Assembly (NCBI RefSeq): GCF_001428365.1
Contig: NZ_LMSH01000001.1
Span: 694,158-758,157, forward strand
Source: Arthrobacter sp. Soil763
GTDB taxonomy: Bacteria > Actinomycetota > Actinomycetes > Actinomycetales > Micrococcaceae
DNA length: 64,000 bases
Direction of reading: 5' to 3'
Part shown: positions 32,954 through 40,603 of the stretch, one piece after another
Numbering within the stretch: the stretch's first letter is position 1
Layout: every line of letters begins with the position of its first letter
Program-made: the position numbers and the translations under genes
Notes under the pieces: model-generated
What the model saw: only the letters and a program-made list of their open reading frames with translations
Told to the model about the DNA's origin: nothing
Database searches by the model: none

Positions 32954-33742
32954 ATGCCGACCCCACCGCACGGCTCCCGCCCGGGCCGCCGGCCCGGCAC
33001 CAGGGCGCCTTACCCCCGGCGGGCTGCGGTCCGCCTGGCCGCCGCTGTAGCCGCTGCCGCGCTGCTGGCCTCCTCCTGCGCGGTGCCTCCGGATCCGACC
33101 CCGCCGGCACAGGCGGCTGCCCGGGGAAACGACTCCGGCTTGGACCAACCCGCCGGCGCTGTCCGGGAGGGCGGCGCCACCCCGGCCGCAGCGTCGGCGC
33201 CCGCCCGGAGCATCCCGCCGGTGCGGCCTGCGGCGCCCGCGCCCTCCCGGAGCACCCCGCCGGTGCGGCCCGCGGCCCCGCCGGCCGTCGCTCCCCGCGA
33301 CCCCGGCCCGCGCTTGCTCACGGTGGCGGGCACCACCATCAGGATGCGGATCGTCGAGGTTGGAGTCAGCCCGGATGGCGCCATGCAGATCCCGGACCCT
33401 TTTGAGGAGGCAGGCTGGTACCGGTTTGGCCCGGCTCCCGGCGCCGCGGCAGGAGCCGCGGTGCTGGCCGCCCACGTCGACACCACCTCAGAGTCCGCCC
33501 CGTTCTCCCAGCTGAAGACGCTTCCTCCCGGCACCCTCGTGACTGTGGAACGGTACGGTGCTCCGCCCGTGCGGTTCCGGGTGGTGCGGGTGGAACTCAT
33601 GGCCAAGGATGCCTTCGACGGCGCGGCCGTGTTCCGGCGCGGCGGACCGCACGAGCTGAAGCTGGTGACCTGCGGCGGCCGGTGGCTGGACGAGCAGCAG
33701 AACTACGGTGACAATGTGATTGTCACGGCGCTGCCGGCGTGA
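32954..33742 (+). CDS. Class E/F-type sortase
   Basis: Membrane or lipid-anchored transpeptidase of 262 aa. An N-terminal hydrophobic segment ends in LLASSC, a weak lipobox, then a Pro/Ala linker with a direct repeat (IPPVRPAAPAP, TPPVRPAAPPA). The sortase domain begins at about residue 120; catalytic residues are H174 in LAAHVDT, C240 in LKLVTCGG and R243 in GGRW. AGGAGG precedes the ATG. Its end overlaps the sigma factor start (GTGA). Likely processes the DUF4397 protein. Confidence 0.85.
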   Translation: MPTPPHGSRPGRRPGTRAPYPRRAAVRLAAAVAAAALLASSCAVPPDPTPPAQAAARGNDSGLDQPAGAVREGGATPAAASAPARSIPPVRPAAPAPSRSTPPVRPAAPPAVAPRDPGPRLLTVAGTTIRMRIVEVGVSPDGAMQIPDPFEEAGWYRFGPAPGAAAGAAVLAAHVDTTSESAPFSQLKTLPPGTLVTVERYGAPPVRFRVVRVELMAKDAFDGAAVFRRGGPHELKLVTCGGRWLDEQQNYGDNVIVTALPA

Positions 33743-34368
33743 CTCAGATGCCGGCCTCCAGCGTCCCCACCAGGAGCGGGAAGGAGCCTGGTTTGGCACC
33801 TTTCGAGGCTTCGCCGGCCTGGGACGCGGACCTGAACGAGTCCTTCGCCGCCGGGGACGAAACTGCCCTGGCGGAGGCGTACCGGCAGTTCTCGCCGCTG
33901 GTGCACACGCTGGCGCGGCGCTCGCTGCGCGACCCGGCCGCAGCCGACGACGTCACCCAGGAAGTGTTCATCCGCGTCTGGCGCTCCCGCTCCGCGTTCG
34001 ACCCTGCGCGGGCACGGCTGCCCGCGTGGATCGTGGGTATTACCCGCAATGCCATCGCGGACGCCCATGCGGCCTCGGCGCACGAAACCCGGCGCGTGCT
34101 CGCCGCCGTCGAAAGCGCTCCGGACCCGGAACCCGCCACCGGGCAAACAGCCGCCGAAGCCCTGGCCGACCGCATCCTGCTGGACGGGGAATTGGAGAAG
34201 CTGGGGGAGCCGCAGGGATCCATCCTGAAGCTTGCGTTTTACGACGACCTGACCCATTCGCAAATCTCCCAGAAGCTCAACCTGCCGCTTGGTACGGTCA
34301 AGAGCCACATCCGCCGCAGCTTGTCCCAACTCAAAAGCCGATTGGAGGTAGACCGTGCAACATCTTGA
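33739..34368 (+). CDS. ECF-family RNA polymerase sigma factor (SigK-like)
   Basis: Alternative sigma factor of 209 aa. Region 2 is seen in FSPLVHTLARRSLRDPAAAD and DDVTQEVFIRVWRSRSAFD; region 4 in SILKLAFYDDLTHSQISQKL and LPLGTVKSHIRRSLSQLKSR. The order sigma then RskA-like anti-sigma, with a sortase and surface protein upstream, is like SigK loci. It starts with a GTG that overlaps the sortase stop, so all are cotranslated. It probably controls its own operon. Confidence 0.9.
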   Translation: MTQMPASSVPTRSGKEPGLAPFEASPAWDADLNESFAAGDETALAEAYRQFSPLVHTLARRSLRDPAAADDVTQEVFIRVWRSRSAFDPARARLPAWIVGITRNAIADAHAASAHETRRVLAAVESAPDPEPATGQTAAEALADRILLDGELEKLGEPQGSILKLAFYDDLTHSQISQKLNLPLGTVKSHIRRSLSQLKSRLEVDRATS

Positions 34369-35161
34369 TCCTGAATCCCTGAGCCTGCTGGCCCTCGGCG
34401 AGGAGCTCGGAGACGATGCCGCGGCCCACCTCCGTGCCTGCCCCGATTGTGCGGAGGACTACGCAGGGCTTCGCCGCGCCGTCGTCGCGGCGAAGCCGGG
34501 AATGGATGCCGGGCTGGAGGCCGCCGCGCTCGAACCGCCGGGTCCGCGGGTGTGGGCCGGAATCCACAGCGCACTGGGTCTCTCCGACGACGTCGCCGCT
34601 GATCCGCTGGGACCGTCGCGGACCCAAGCCCCGCCAGCGGCCGGCCCGACGACGGCGGCGCCCCCGCCGCCGGTGCCCTTACCGGCCCCGGAGGAACGCG
34701 ACGGCAGGAACCGGCCGCGCGGCGGCGCCGGCTGGATGCGCCGTCCGGGCGTGTGGCTGGCTGCCGCGGCGGCCGCCGCGCTGCTCACCGCCGGCATCGT
34801 CTGGTCCGCCCAGCAAAGCCGGCCCGCGGTGACTCCGCTGGCCCAGGCCGAGCTGGCCCCCGTGGACCGGCATTCCGCCACCGGGGTGGCCCGCGTCCTC
34901 GAGACCGGGGACGGGCAGCGGACGTTGGAGGTCCGGGTCGACAAGAACGAGGCCCGCGGTTACCAGGAGGTGTGGCTGATCGCGCCGGACCTCTCGCGGC
35001 TGGTGAGCCTGGGCGTCATGACCTCCGATGCCGGGTCCTTCGCGGTGCCCGCCGGCCTGGATCTCGCCAAGTACCCGATCGTCGACGTGTCGGATGAGCC
35101 GATGGACGGCAATCCGGCGCACTCCAGCGTGAGCATTGTCCGCGGGACCCTCGCGTCCTGA
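34355..35161 (+). CDS. RskA-like anti-sigma factor
   Basis: Membrane anti-sigma factor of 268 aa. N-terminal zinc motif HLRACPDC (H25, C29, C32; the HX3CX2C form) in the sigma-binding domain, a Pro-rich linker, one helix at about residues 130-152 (VWLAAAAAAALLTAGIVW), then an outer anti-sigma-K domain with GYQEVWLIAPDLSRLVSLGV. Outer-domain cleavage would release the sigma factor. The GTG start overlaps the sigma gene by 14 bases. Confidence 0.88.
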   Translation: MQHLDPESLSLLALGEELGDDAAAHLRACPDCAEDYAGLRRAVVAAKPGMDAGLEAAALEPPGPRVWAGIHSALGLSDDVAADPLGPSRTQAPPAAGPTTAAPPPPVPLPAPEERDGRNRPRGGAGWMRRPGVWLAAAAAAALLTAGIVWSAQQSRPAVTPLAQAELAPVDRHSATGVARVLETGDGQRTLEVRVDKNEARGYQEVWLIAPDLSRLVSLGVMTSDAGSFAVPAGLDLAKYPIVDVSDEPMDGNPAHSSVSIVRGTLAS

Positions 35162-35256
35162 GCCGCCCGGTCCTGAGCTGTCCGCGGGCTTGCCACCTGC
35201 GCCCGGCGGGAACATAGTGGAGGCATTCACCACTCCGCGGCGGGAGGCAGGAACAC

Positions 35257-36036
35257 ATGTTGACAAACCAGACGCCGGACGGCGGCCTGCTGCAGGGCAA
35301 GACGGCGCTGGTCTACGGTGCCGGCGGTGCGATCGGGGGAGCGGTGTCGCGGGCATTCGCGGCAGAGGGTGCCACCGTCTACCTCGCCGGCCGCACCGAG
35401 GCCCGGCTCGAAAAAGTCGCCCGCGACATCCGCGAGGACGGCGGCACGGCGGAGACCGCCGTCGTCGATGCGCTGGACGAAAAACAGGTGGACGCCTTCG
35501 TGGCGGCTGCCGCGAAGAAGGCCAAACGCATCGACATCTCGTTCAACGTCATCTCCTTTGGCGACATCCAGCAGCCCCTGATGGAGATCGACGTCGACGA
35601 CTTCACCCAGCCGATCACCCTGGCCGCCCGTACCCACTTCCTGACCACCCGCGCCGCCGCAGGCTACATGGTGAAGCAGAAGTCCGGCGTGGTGCTCATG
35701 TTCGGCGGCTCCGGCCCCCAGACCATGACCGGCCTCGGCGGCTTCAAGGTGGCCCTGGACGCCATGGACGGGCAGCGCCGGCAGTGGGCGCTGGAGTTGG
35801 GCAAGCACGGCGTCCGCGTGGTGACCATGGTGACCGGCGGGATCATCGAAACCATTCCGTGGCAGGTGGAGGGCCGCGAGGAGATCGTGGTGGGCATTGC
35901 CAACGCGGCGCACCTGAACCGGACTGCGACCCTGGCGGACGTCGGCAATGTGGCGAGCTTCATCGCCTCGGACAGGGCGGGCGCCATCACCGATGCCACC
36001 ATCAACATCTCCAGCGGCGCGATCGTCGACTACTGA
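35257..36036 (+). CDS. SDR family protein lacking the catalytic tyrosine
   Basis: Short-chain dehydrogenase fold, 259 aa. Cofactor loop YGAGGAIGGAVSRAFAAEGA and Arg in LAGRTEARLEK (NADP-type) are present, but where SDR enzymes have YxxxK this protein reads LGGFK, with Leu in place of Tyr; Ser is kept in MFGGSGPQT, and NNAG is replaced by FNVISFG. The redox role is therefore doubtful; it may use another residue or bind a ligand only. AGGAA precedes the ATG. Confidence 0.8.
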   Translation: MLTNQTPDGGLLQGKTALVYGAGGAIGGAVSRAFAAEGATVYLAGRTEARLEKVARDIREDGGTAETAVVDALDEKQVDAFVAAAAKKAKRIDISFNVISFGDIQQPLMEIDVDDFTQPITLAARTHFLTTRAAAGYMVKQKSGVVLMFGGSGPQTMTGLGGFKVALDAMDGQRRQWALELGKHGVRVVTMVTGGIIETIPWQVEGREEIVVGIANAAHLNRTATLADVGNVASFIASDRAGAITDATINISSGAIVDY

Positions 36037-36042
36037 GCGGCG

Positions 36043-37176
36043 CTACTGCACGGTCACCTTGATCCGCTGCACCACATTGTTGCCCATGCCCTGGTAATTC
36101 CACACCGGCTCCAACGGCTGCGTGGCGCCGCTCGCGTCGGTGGCGCGGCAGGACAGTTCGTGCTGCCCGGCGTCCGCGACCCACGGCAGGGACCAGGCGC
36201 ACCAGGCGAACGGCGCCGCGGGGCGTTCCAGCTGCGCGGGCAGCCACGTGCCGTCGATCCCTACGTCAACCCGCTGGATCGGGCCGTTCCCGGACCAGGC
36301 CCGGCCGGTCAGCATCACCGGGCCCGCGGCCAGGATTCTTTCGCGGGTGAAGAAGTCCGGGATGCCCGGCGGAACCATCAGCGCCCGGACCTTGATCCAC
36401 GTCACCGGCGTCCCGGCGTCGTCCGCGTCCTGCTGGTAGCGGTAGGCAACGGACTGCTGGAAACCGTCGAAGGGCTTCACCTGCACCCTGATCGAGGACA
36501 GCCACTTCACGCTGGCCATGCCGTACCAGCCCGGGACCACGAGCCGCAGCGGGTAGCCGTGCTGCGGTGGCAGCTCCGCCCCGTTCATTCGGTAGGCCAG
36601 CACGACGTCGGGCCGCAGCGCCTCGCTGACCGGCAGGCTCCGGGCGTACTGCTGGCGCACGCCGCCCTGGATGCCGGCGTCCGCGCCGGTGAACACCACC
36701 TCCGCAGCGTCCTCGTCGACGCCGGCCTGGGACAGCAGGTAGGCCAGCGGCACCCCGGTCCAGACGGCCGTGCCCACGGCCTCCAGCCGCCAAGGCTGGC
36801 TCAGCGGACGCGGCTTGAGCAGGGACCGGCCGTTGCCGGCGCACTCCAGCGTGACCGGGACGCTGATGCTCGGCGCGCGGCGCAACGCCCGGAGGTTGAG
36901 CTCCAGCGAGCGTTGCACCGCACCCCCGATCCGCAGGTGCCAGCTGCTTCCGTCGATGGCCGGGATGTCGAAGTGGTCCAGCAGGTAGTGCAGTCCGGGC
37001 GGGGTGACGTCGTTCCGGAGGGCCTCCAGCGGCATTGAATGGTTCCGTACCGCGAGCTGCAGCTCCTCGGCGGTCAGCGGCCCGTGGCTGGGTTCGCCGG
37101 GATGGGCCGCGAGGCGTTGCGCCTGCCGGCGCCGGGCCATGATGGGAGAGGTGTGTTTGGAGAGTTGCTTCGGCAT
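36043..37176 (-). CDS. Sulfite oxidase-type molybdopterin oxidoreductase
   Basis: Molybdenum enzyme of the sulfite oxidase family, 377 aa. Residues about 70-235 form the Moco domain with the ligand Cys C112 in VTLECAGNGRS, and motifs VWTGVPLAYLL, AYRMNGAELPPQHGYPLRLV and VPGWYGMASVKWL. The C-terminal dimerisation domain follows (ERILAAGPVMLTGRAW, then the closing VWNYQGMGNNVVQRI). No Tat signal or haem domain is seen, so it appears cytoplasmic and its electron partner is unknown. Its stop is seven bases from the convergent SDR stop. Confidence 0.85.
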   Translation of the reverse strand: MPKQLSKHTSPIMARRRQAQRLAAHPGEPSHGPLTAEELQLAVRNHSMPLEALRNDVTPPGLHYLLDHFDIPAIDGSSWHLRIGGAVQRSLELNLRALRRAPSISVPVTLECAGNGRSLLKPRPLSQPWRLEAVGTAVWTGVPLAYLLSQAGVDEDAAEVVFTGADAGIQGGVRQQYARSLPVSEALRPDVVLAYRMNGAELPPQHGYPLRLVVPGWYGMASVKWLSSIRVQVKPFDGFQQSVAYRYQQDADDAGTPVTWIKVRALMVPPGIPDFFTRERILAAGPVMLTGRAWSGNGPIQRVDVGIDGTWLPAQLERPAAPFAWCAWSLPWVADAGQHELSCRATDASGATQPLEPVWNYQGMGNNVVQRIKVTVQ

Positions 37177-37313
37177 GGCACTGCGATTCTGTCGACGGTC
37201 CGCCTGGTCTCAGGTTTACGCCGCCGCCCGGAAGCCGTCAATACCGGCCCGGGCGGCTCCCCGGTGCGCCCCGGCGGTGCCGGGTGCGCACCGGCGGTGC
37301 CGGGCCGGGGTGC

Positions 37314-38318
37314 CTAGGCCTCGCGCGAGGCCGGGGATTTCGTCTGTGCCGGGTCGCGCTCGGCGAGGGAGCCGATCGCGGCGTCGATCTTGTCCATGAC
37401 CGCCGGCTCGAGTTTCACCCCGGCCGCCGCGGCGTTCTTTTCGACCTGCTCGGGGCGGGATGCGCCCATGATGGCGGAGGCCACGTTCTTGTTCTGCAGC
37501 ACCCAGGCGATGCTCAGCTGCGCCATGGTCAGGCCCACCTCGTCAGCGATCGGCTTGAGCTGCTGGACGCCGGTGAGGACCTCGTCGGACATCCACCGCT
37601 CGATCATTCGGGCTCCGCCCTTGGCGTCCGTGGCGCGGCTGCCCTCCGGGGCCGGCTTGCCGGGGTGGTACTTGCCGCTCAGCACGCCCTGGGCCATCGG
37701 GGACCAGACGATCTGTGACAGGCCCAGTTCCGCCGAGGTCGGCACGACCTCGGCCTCGATGACCCGCCAGAGCATGGAGTACTGCGGCTGGTTGGAGATC
37801 AGCTGGAAGCCGAGCTGCTTGGCCAGGGCGTGCCCGTCACGGATCTGGCTGGCGGTCCATTCGCTGACGCCGATGTAGAGGGCCTTGCCCTGCCGTACGA
37901 TGTCCGCGAAGGCCTGCATGGTCTCTTCCAGCGGCGTCTCGTAGTCGTACCGGTGCGCCTGGTAGAGGTCGACGTAGTCGGTCTGCAGCCGCGAGAGGGA
38001 TCCGTTGATGGATTCCATGATGTGCTTGCGGGACAGCCCGAGGTCGTTGTGTCCCTTGGGCCCGGTGGGGCCGAAGACTTTGGTGAAGATTTCCAACGAC
38101 TCGCGCCGCTCGTCCTTGAGCGCCTCACCGAGGACGGTTTCCGCGGCCGTGTTGGCGTAAACGTCGGCCGTATCGAAGCTGCTGATGCCGGCGTCGAGGG
38201 CGGCCCGCACGCACTGGGTGGCGACGTCGTTCTCCACCTGCGATCCGTGGGTGAGCCAGTTGCCGAAGGTGATTTCCGAGATTTTGAAACCGCTGTGACC
38301 GAGGTATCTGAATTCCAT
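37314..38318 (-). CDS. Aldo/keto reductase
   Basis: NADPH-dependent reductase with TIM-barrel fold, 334 aa, close to YajO/IolS/Kv-beta-like members. MEFRYLGHSGFKISEITFG, then DTADVYANTAAETVLGEAL with the catalytic Asp and Tyr, Lys in IFTKVFGP, His in YQAHRYD, and the cofactor segment IMGASRPEQVEKN. The start is the ATG with TACGTT-N7 upstream and GGAAG in the gap. Substrate unknown. The gap to the sulfite oxidase gene holds a 20-base direct repeat of CCGGCGGTGCCGGG. Confidence 0.85.
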   Translation of the reverse strand: MEFRYLGHSGFKISEITFGNWLTHGSQVENDVATQCVRAALDAGISSFDTADVYANTAAETVLGEALKDERRESLEIFTKVFGPTGPKGHNDLGLSRKHIMESINGSLSRLQTDYVDLYQAHRYDYETPLEETMQAFADIVRQGKALYIGVSEWTASQIRDGHALAKQLGFQLISNQPQYSMLWRVIEAEVVPTSAELGLSQIVWSPMAQGVLSGKYHPGKPAPEGSRATDAKGGARMIERWMSDEVLTGVQQLKPIADEVGLTMAQLSIAWVLQNKNVASAIMGASRPEQVEKNAAAAGVKLEPAVMDKIDAAIGSLAERDPAQTKSPASREA

Positions 38319-38358
38319 GGCTTCCAACGTAGCCCAGATGCCCCGCGGCGGTAAGGCC

Positions 38359-38784
38359 TCAGCTGGCCTTGCGCTCCGTGTCCTGCGCGGGCCGCGTGTC
38401 GCGCGCCTTGAGGGCGGCTTCGGCCCTGGCGCGCTCCCTGGCGCGGGCATCGGCGCGTTCGACGGCGGCGGTCCAGTCGGCGGACAGCTGCGGTTCCCGG
38501 CGGGCGGGCCGTCCGGTCTTCAGCGGCCAGCCGGGCTTGGCGTTTGCCGCAGTCTCGGGCGTTGCGCCGGACGCCTGGGCGCTCCCCGGTGCCCGCCGCG
38601 GGCCCTTCGAGGCCCCTGCAGCCCCGCGGAACAGTGCAGTGAGGACCACCGCGAGCAGCCGCCCAGCGCCCGCGATCAGCAGGGTGATGACAAAGGCCAA
38701 GAACACGCCGAGGAACATGAGCAGGCCGACGCCAAGGGTGCCGAAGAAGGTCAGGTTTAGCCCGATCGTCGTCGGATCTTCCAC
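38359..38784 (-). CDS. Small membrane protein with charged C-terminal half
   Basis: 141 aa. One long or two short hydrophobic segments (FFGTLGVGLLMFLGVFLAFV and ITLLIAGAGRLLAVVLTALF) at the N-terminus, then a basic/acidic cytoplasmic tail rich in Arg, Ala and Glu. I start it at the GTG preceded by GGAGAGG; the upstream codons look non-coding. The FFGTL...GxGRL pattern is shared with the protein at 42684-42998, so they are paralogues. Function unknown. Confidence 0.65.
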   Translation of the reverse strand: MEDPTTIGLNLTFFGTLGVGLLMFLGVFLAFVITLLIAGAGRLLAVVLTALFRGAAGASKGPRRAPGSAQASGATPETAANAKPGWPLKTGRPARREPQLSADWTAAVERADARARERARAEAALKARDTRPAQDTERKAS

Positions 38785-39032
38785 TTCGCCTCTCCAATCC
38801 AGCCTGCACTGAGGTCTGCGCGGCAGTCTGCCCACCGGGCTCCAGCCCTCTTAACCATACGGACAAATTCGGCCGGACACGCGGGGAAACCGTCCGCCGC
38901 GGCAGGATGTGTCCAAGCTGATACCGGCGACCTCCCGGGGCCGGCGCCTTCCCCGGAAGCCGGGCTTCCCGGGGGCCGTCTATAGTCGAAGGCAGCCCAC
39001 GCCGGACCGCCGGCCCTGCCGGAAGGACCCCC

Positions 39033-39461
39033 GTGACCGAAGCCCAGGCCAGCACGCCCCCGCCTCCCGGCATCGCGCCCGAGGCGCGCTGCCCCTGCCT
39101 CTCCGGGGAGCAGTACGGGCAGTGCTGCGCCCGGTTCCACCGGGGGGACGCGGAGGCCCCCACCGCCGAACAGCTGATGCGTTCGCGCTACAGCGCGTTC
39201 GTGGTCCGGGACGCCGCTTACCTGCTGAGGACGTGGCATCCGAGCACCCGCCCGGCGGCCCTGGACCTTGACCCGGCGATGCAGTGGCGGCGGCTGGATA
39301 TTGTCTCCACCCGGCGCGGCGGACCGCTGGACACCGAAGGAACCGTCGAGTTCAAGGCCTGGTTCCGGCACGGCGGCGAGGCCGGGGTGCACCACGAAAC
39401 CAGCCGCTTCGTGCGCCAGGACAGGCGCTGGTATTACCTGGACGAACTCAGCCCGGCCTAG
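39033..39461 (+). CDS. YchJ/UPF0225 family protein with SEC-C motif
   Basis: 142 aa. The N-terminal zinc-binding SEC-C-like motif is CPCLSGEQYGQCCARF, followed by AEQLMRSRYSAFVVRDAAYL, TWHPSTRP and the NTF2-like YchJ core ending in FVRQDRRWYYLDEL. The biochemical role of YchJ is unknown. It uses a GTG start; TATAGT near 38980 may be its -10. Its stop forms a CTAG shared with the convergent gene's stop. Confidence 0.85.
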   Translation: MTEAQASTPPPPGIAPEARCPCLSGEQYGQCCARFHRGDAEAPTAEQLMRSRYSAFVVRDAAYLLRTWHPSTRPAALDLDPAMQWRRLDIVSTRRGGPLDTEGTVEFKAWFRHGGEAGVHHETSRFVRQDRRWYYLDELSPA

Positions 39462-40438
39462 CGCTCCTCGACGGTGTCTACCGGGGTGAAACCGGCCCGA
39501 TCCACCCGGCGGTGGAAGCGCATGCCGGCCAGGCCGCCGAGCATGGCGCCGATCAGGGCCACAATCGCCACCACGACGGCGGCGATGATGCTCGTGGCCG
39601 TGAGGTCGCCCTCATTGACCGGGATGCGGGGGAAGCTGTTGAGGTTGGCCAGCACGTTGTACTGGCTGCCCGCGGTGAGTGCCAGGACGGCGACGACGAT
39701 CGACGCAATCAGTGCCCAGATCCACACCATCAGGCCCTGCCGTGCGCCGTTGAAACGGGCCATCCGGCCGGCAACGTAGCCGCCGCAGTAGTAGGAGACG
39801 AAGAGGATCACGAGCAGTGCGATGATGCCTGCGATGCCCACGCTCTGGTTCTGGGAGGCCTGGTTGACTGCCTCGCCGACGTTGGTGTTGGTGGCGAGGC
39901 CGACGGCGGTGCCCGCTGCGGCGACCAGGGCCGTCAACAGGACGGCCATGCCGGTTGCCGCCAGCCAGCCAAAGAACGCCGAACCGATCTTGATGCCGCC
40001 GAACTGTTCCTTCTCCCGGGCCACGACCGTCTCGCGGGTGGGAACCTCGTCCACGACCGTGTCATCGACATAGGCCTCGTCGCGGGTGGCGTGGATCGGC
40101 CGGTCGTCGCGGCCGGCTGTGCCCGCGGCCCCGGCCGCGGTCGCCGCGGGGAAGGCCCGGGTGTCGTTGGCGCGTTCGGCCCGGCGTTCCGCGCGGTCCT
40201 CTGCGTGTTCGGCGCGGCGCTCCGCCCGGTCCTCGGCGCGGGACTCGGTGCGCATCGCGGCGCGGTCCTCTGCGTGCGCCTCGGCGCGGCGGTCAGCCGC
40301 TTGGTCGGCCAGGATGGGCCGCTCCGCGCTTGCGCCGTCCTGCCGGGCGTCGTGGATCCGGCCGTCCCGGCCGGGGGCTCCGTCCACGGCGTCGGGGCGG
40401 CGGGGAGTCCTGTCTTCGGGGCCTGCTGTGCTGCTCAT
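39458..40438 (-). CDS. Four-helix membrane protein with charged repetitive N-terminus
   Basis: 326 aa. The first 110 residues are hydrophilic and repetitive (AEDRAERRAE occurs with variations), probably disordered or a charged helix in the cytoplasm. Four hydrophobic helices follow, beginning at about residues 152, 202, 240 and 285 (for example GIAGIIALLVILFVSYYCGG). No known domain is recognised. It lies downstream of the inverted repeat at 40544-40571, which may belong to its promoter. Function unknown. Confidence 0.7.
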   Translation of the reverse strand: MSSTAGPEDRTPRRPDAVDGAPGRDGRIHDARQDGASAERPILADQAADRRAEAHAEDRAAMRTESRAEDRAERRAEHAEDRAERRAERANDTRAFPAATAAGAAGTAGRDDRPIHATRDEAYVDDTVVDEVPTRETVVAREKEQFGGIKIGSAFFGWLAATGMAVLLTALVAAAGTAVGLATNTNVGEAVNQASQNQSVGIAGIIALLVILFVSYYCGGYVAGRMARFNGARQGLMVWIWALIASIVVAVLALTAGSQYNVLANLNSFPRIPVNEGDLTATSIIAAVVVAIVALIGAMLGGLAGMRFHRRVDRAGFTPVDTVEER

Positions 40439-40543
40439 GATGGCTGCTCGCTTTCATTGATCCACCCGGGTCCGTGGTTTGGGCCGGGCACTGCAATGCT
40501 TCGACCGTCATCAGGTCTTGCCTCCACCTAAGCACGGCAAACG

Positions 40544-40571
40544 GCCAATAGCAAGGGTGCTTACTATTGGC
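40544..40571 (-). terminator. Inverted repeat between the acyl-CoA dehydrogenase and the next gene
   Basis: GCCAATAGCAAG and CTTACTATTGGC pair with one mismatch around GGTG, 33 bases after the dehydrogenase stop. It may end that gene. On the minus strand TTGCTA, 17 bases and TTAGGT also form a fair promoter for the next gene, with the repeat covering the -35, so an operator is the other reading. Confidence 0.5.
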
Positions 40572-40603
40572 GCGTTCGTCAGGTCATCGGGTAAAGCCGC
40601 AGG

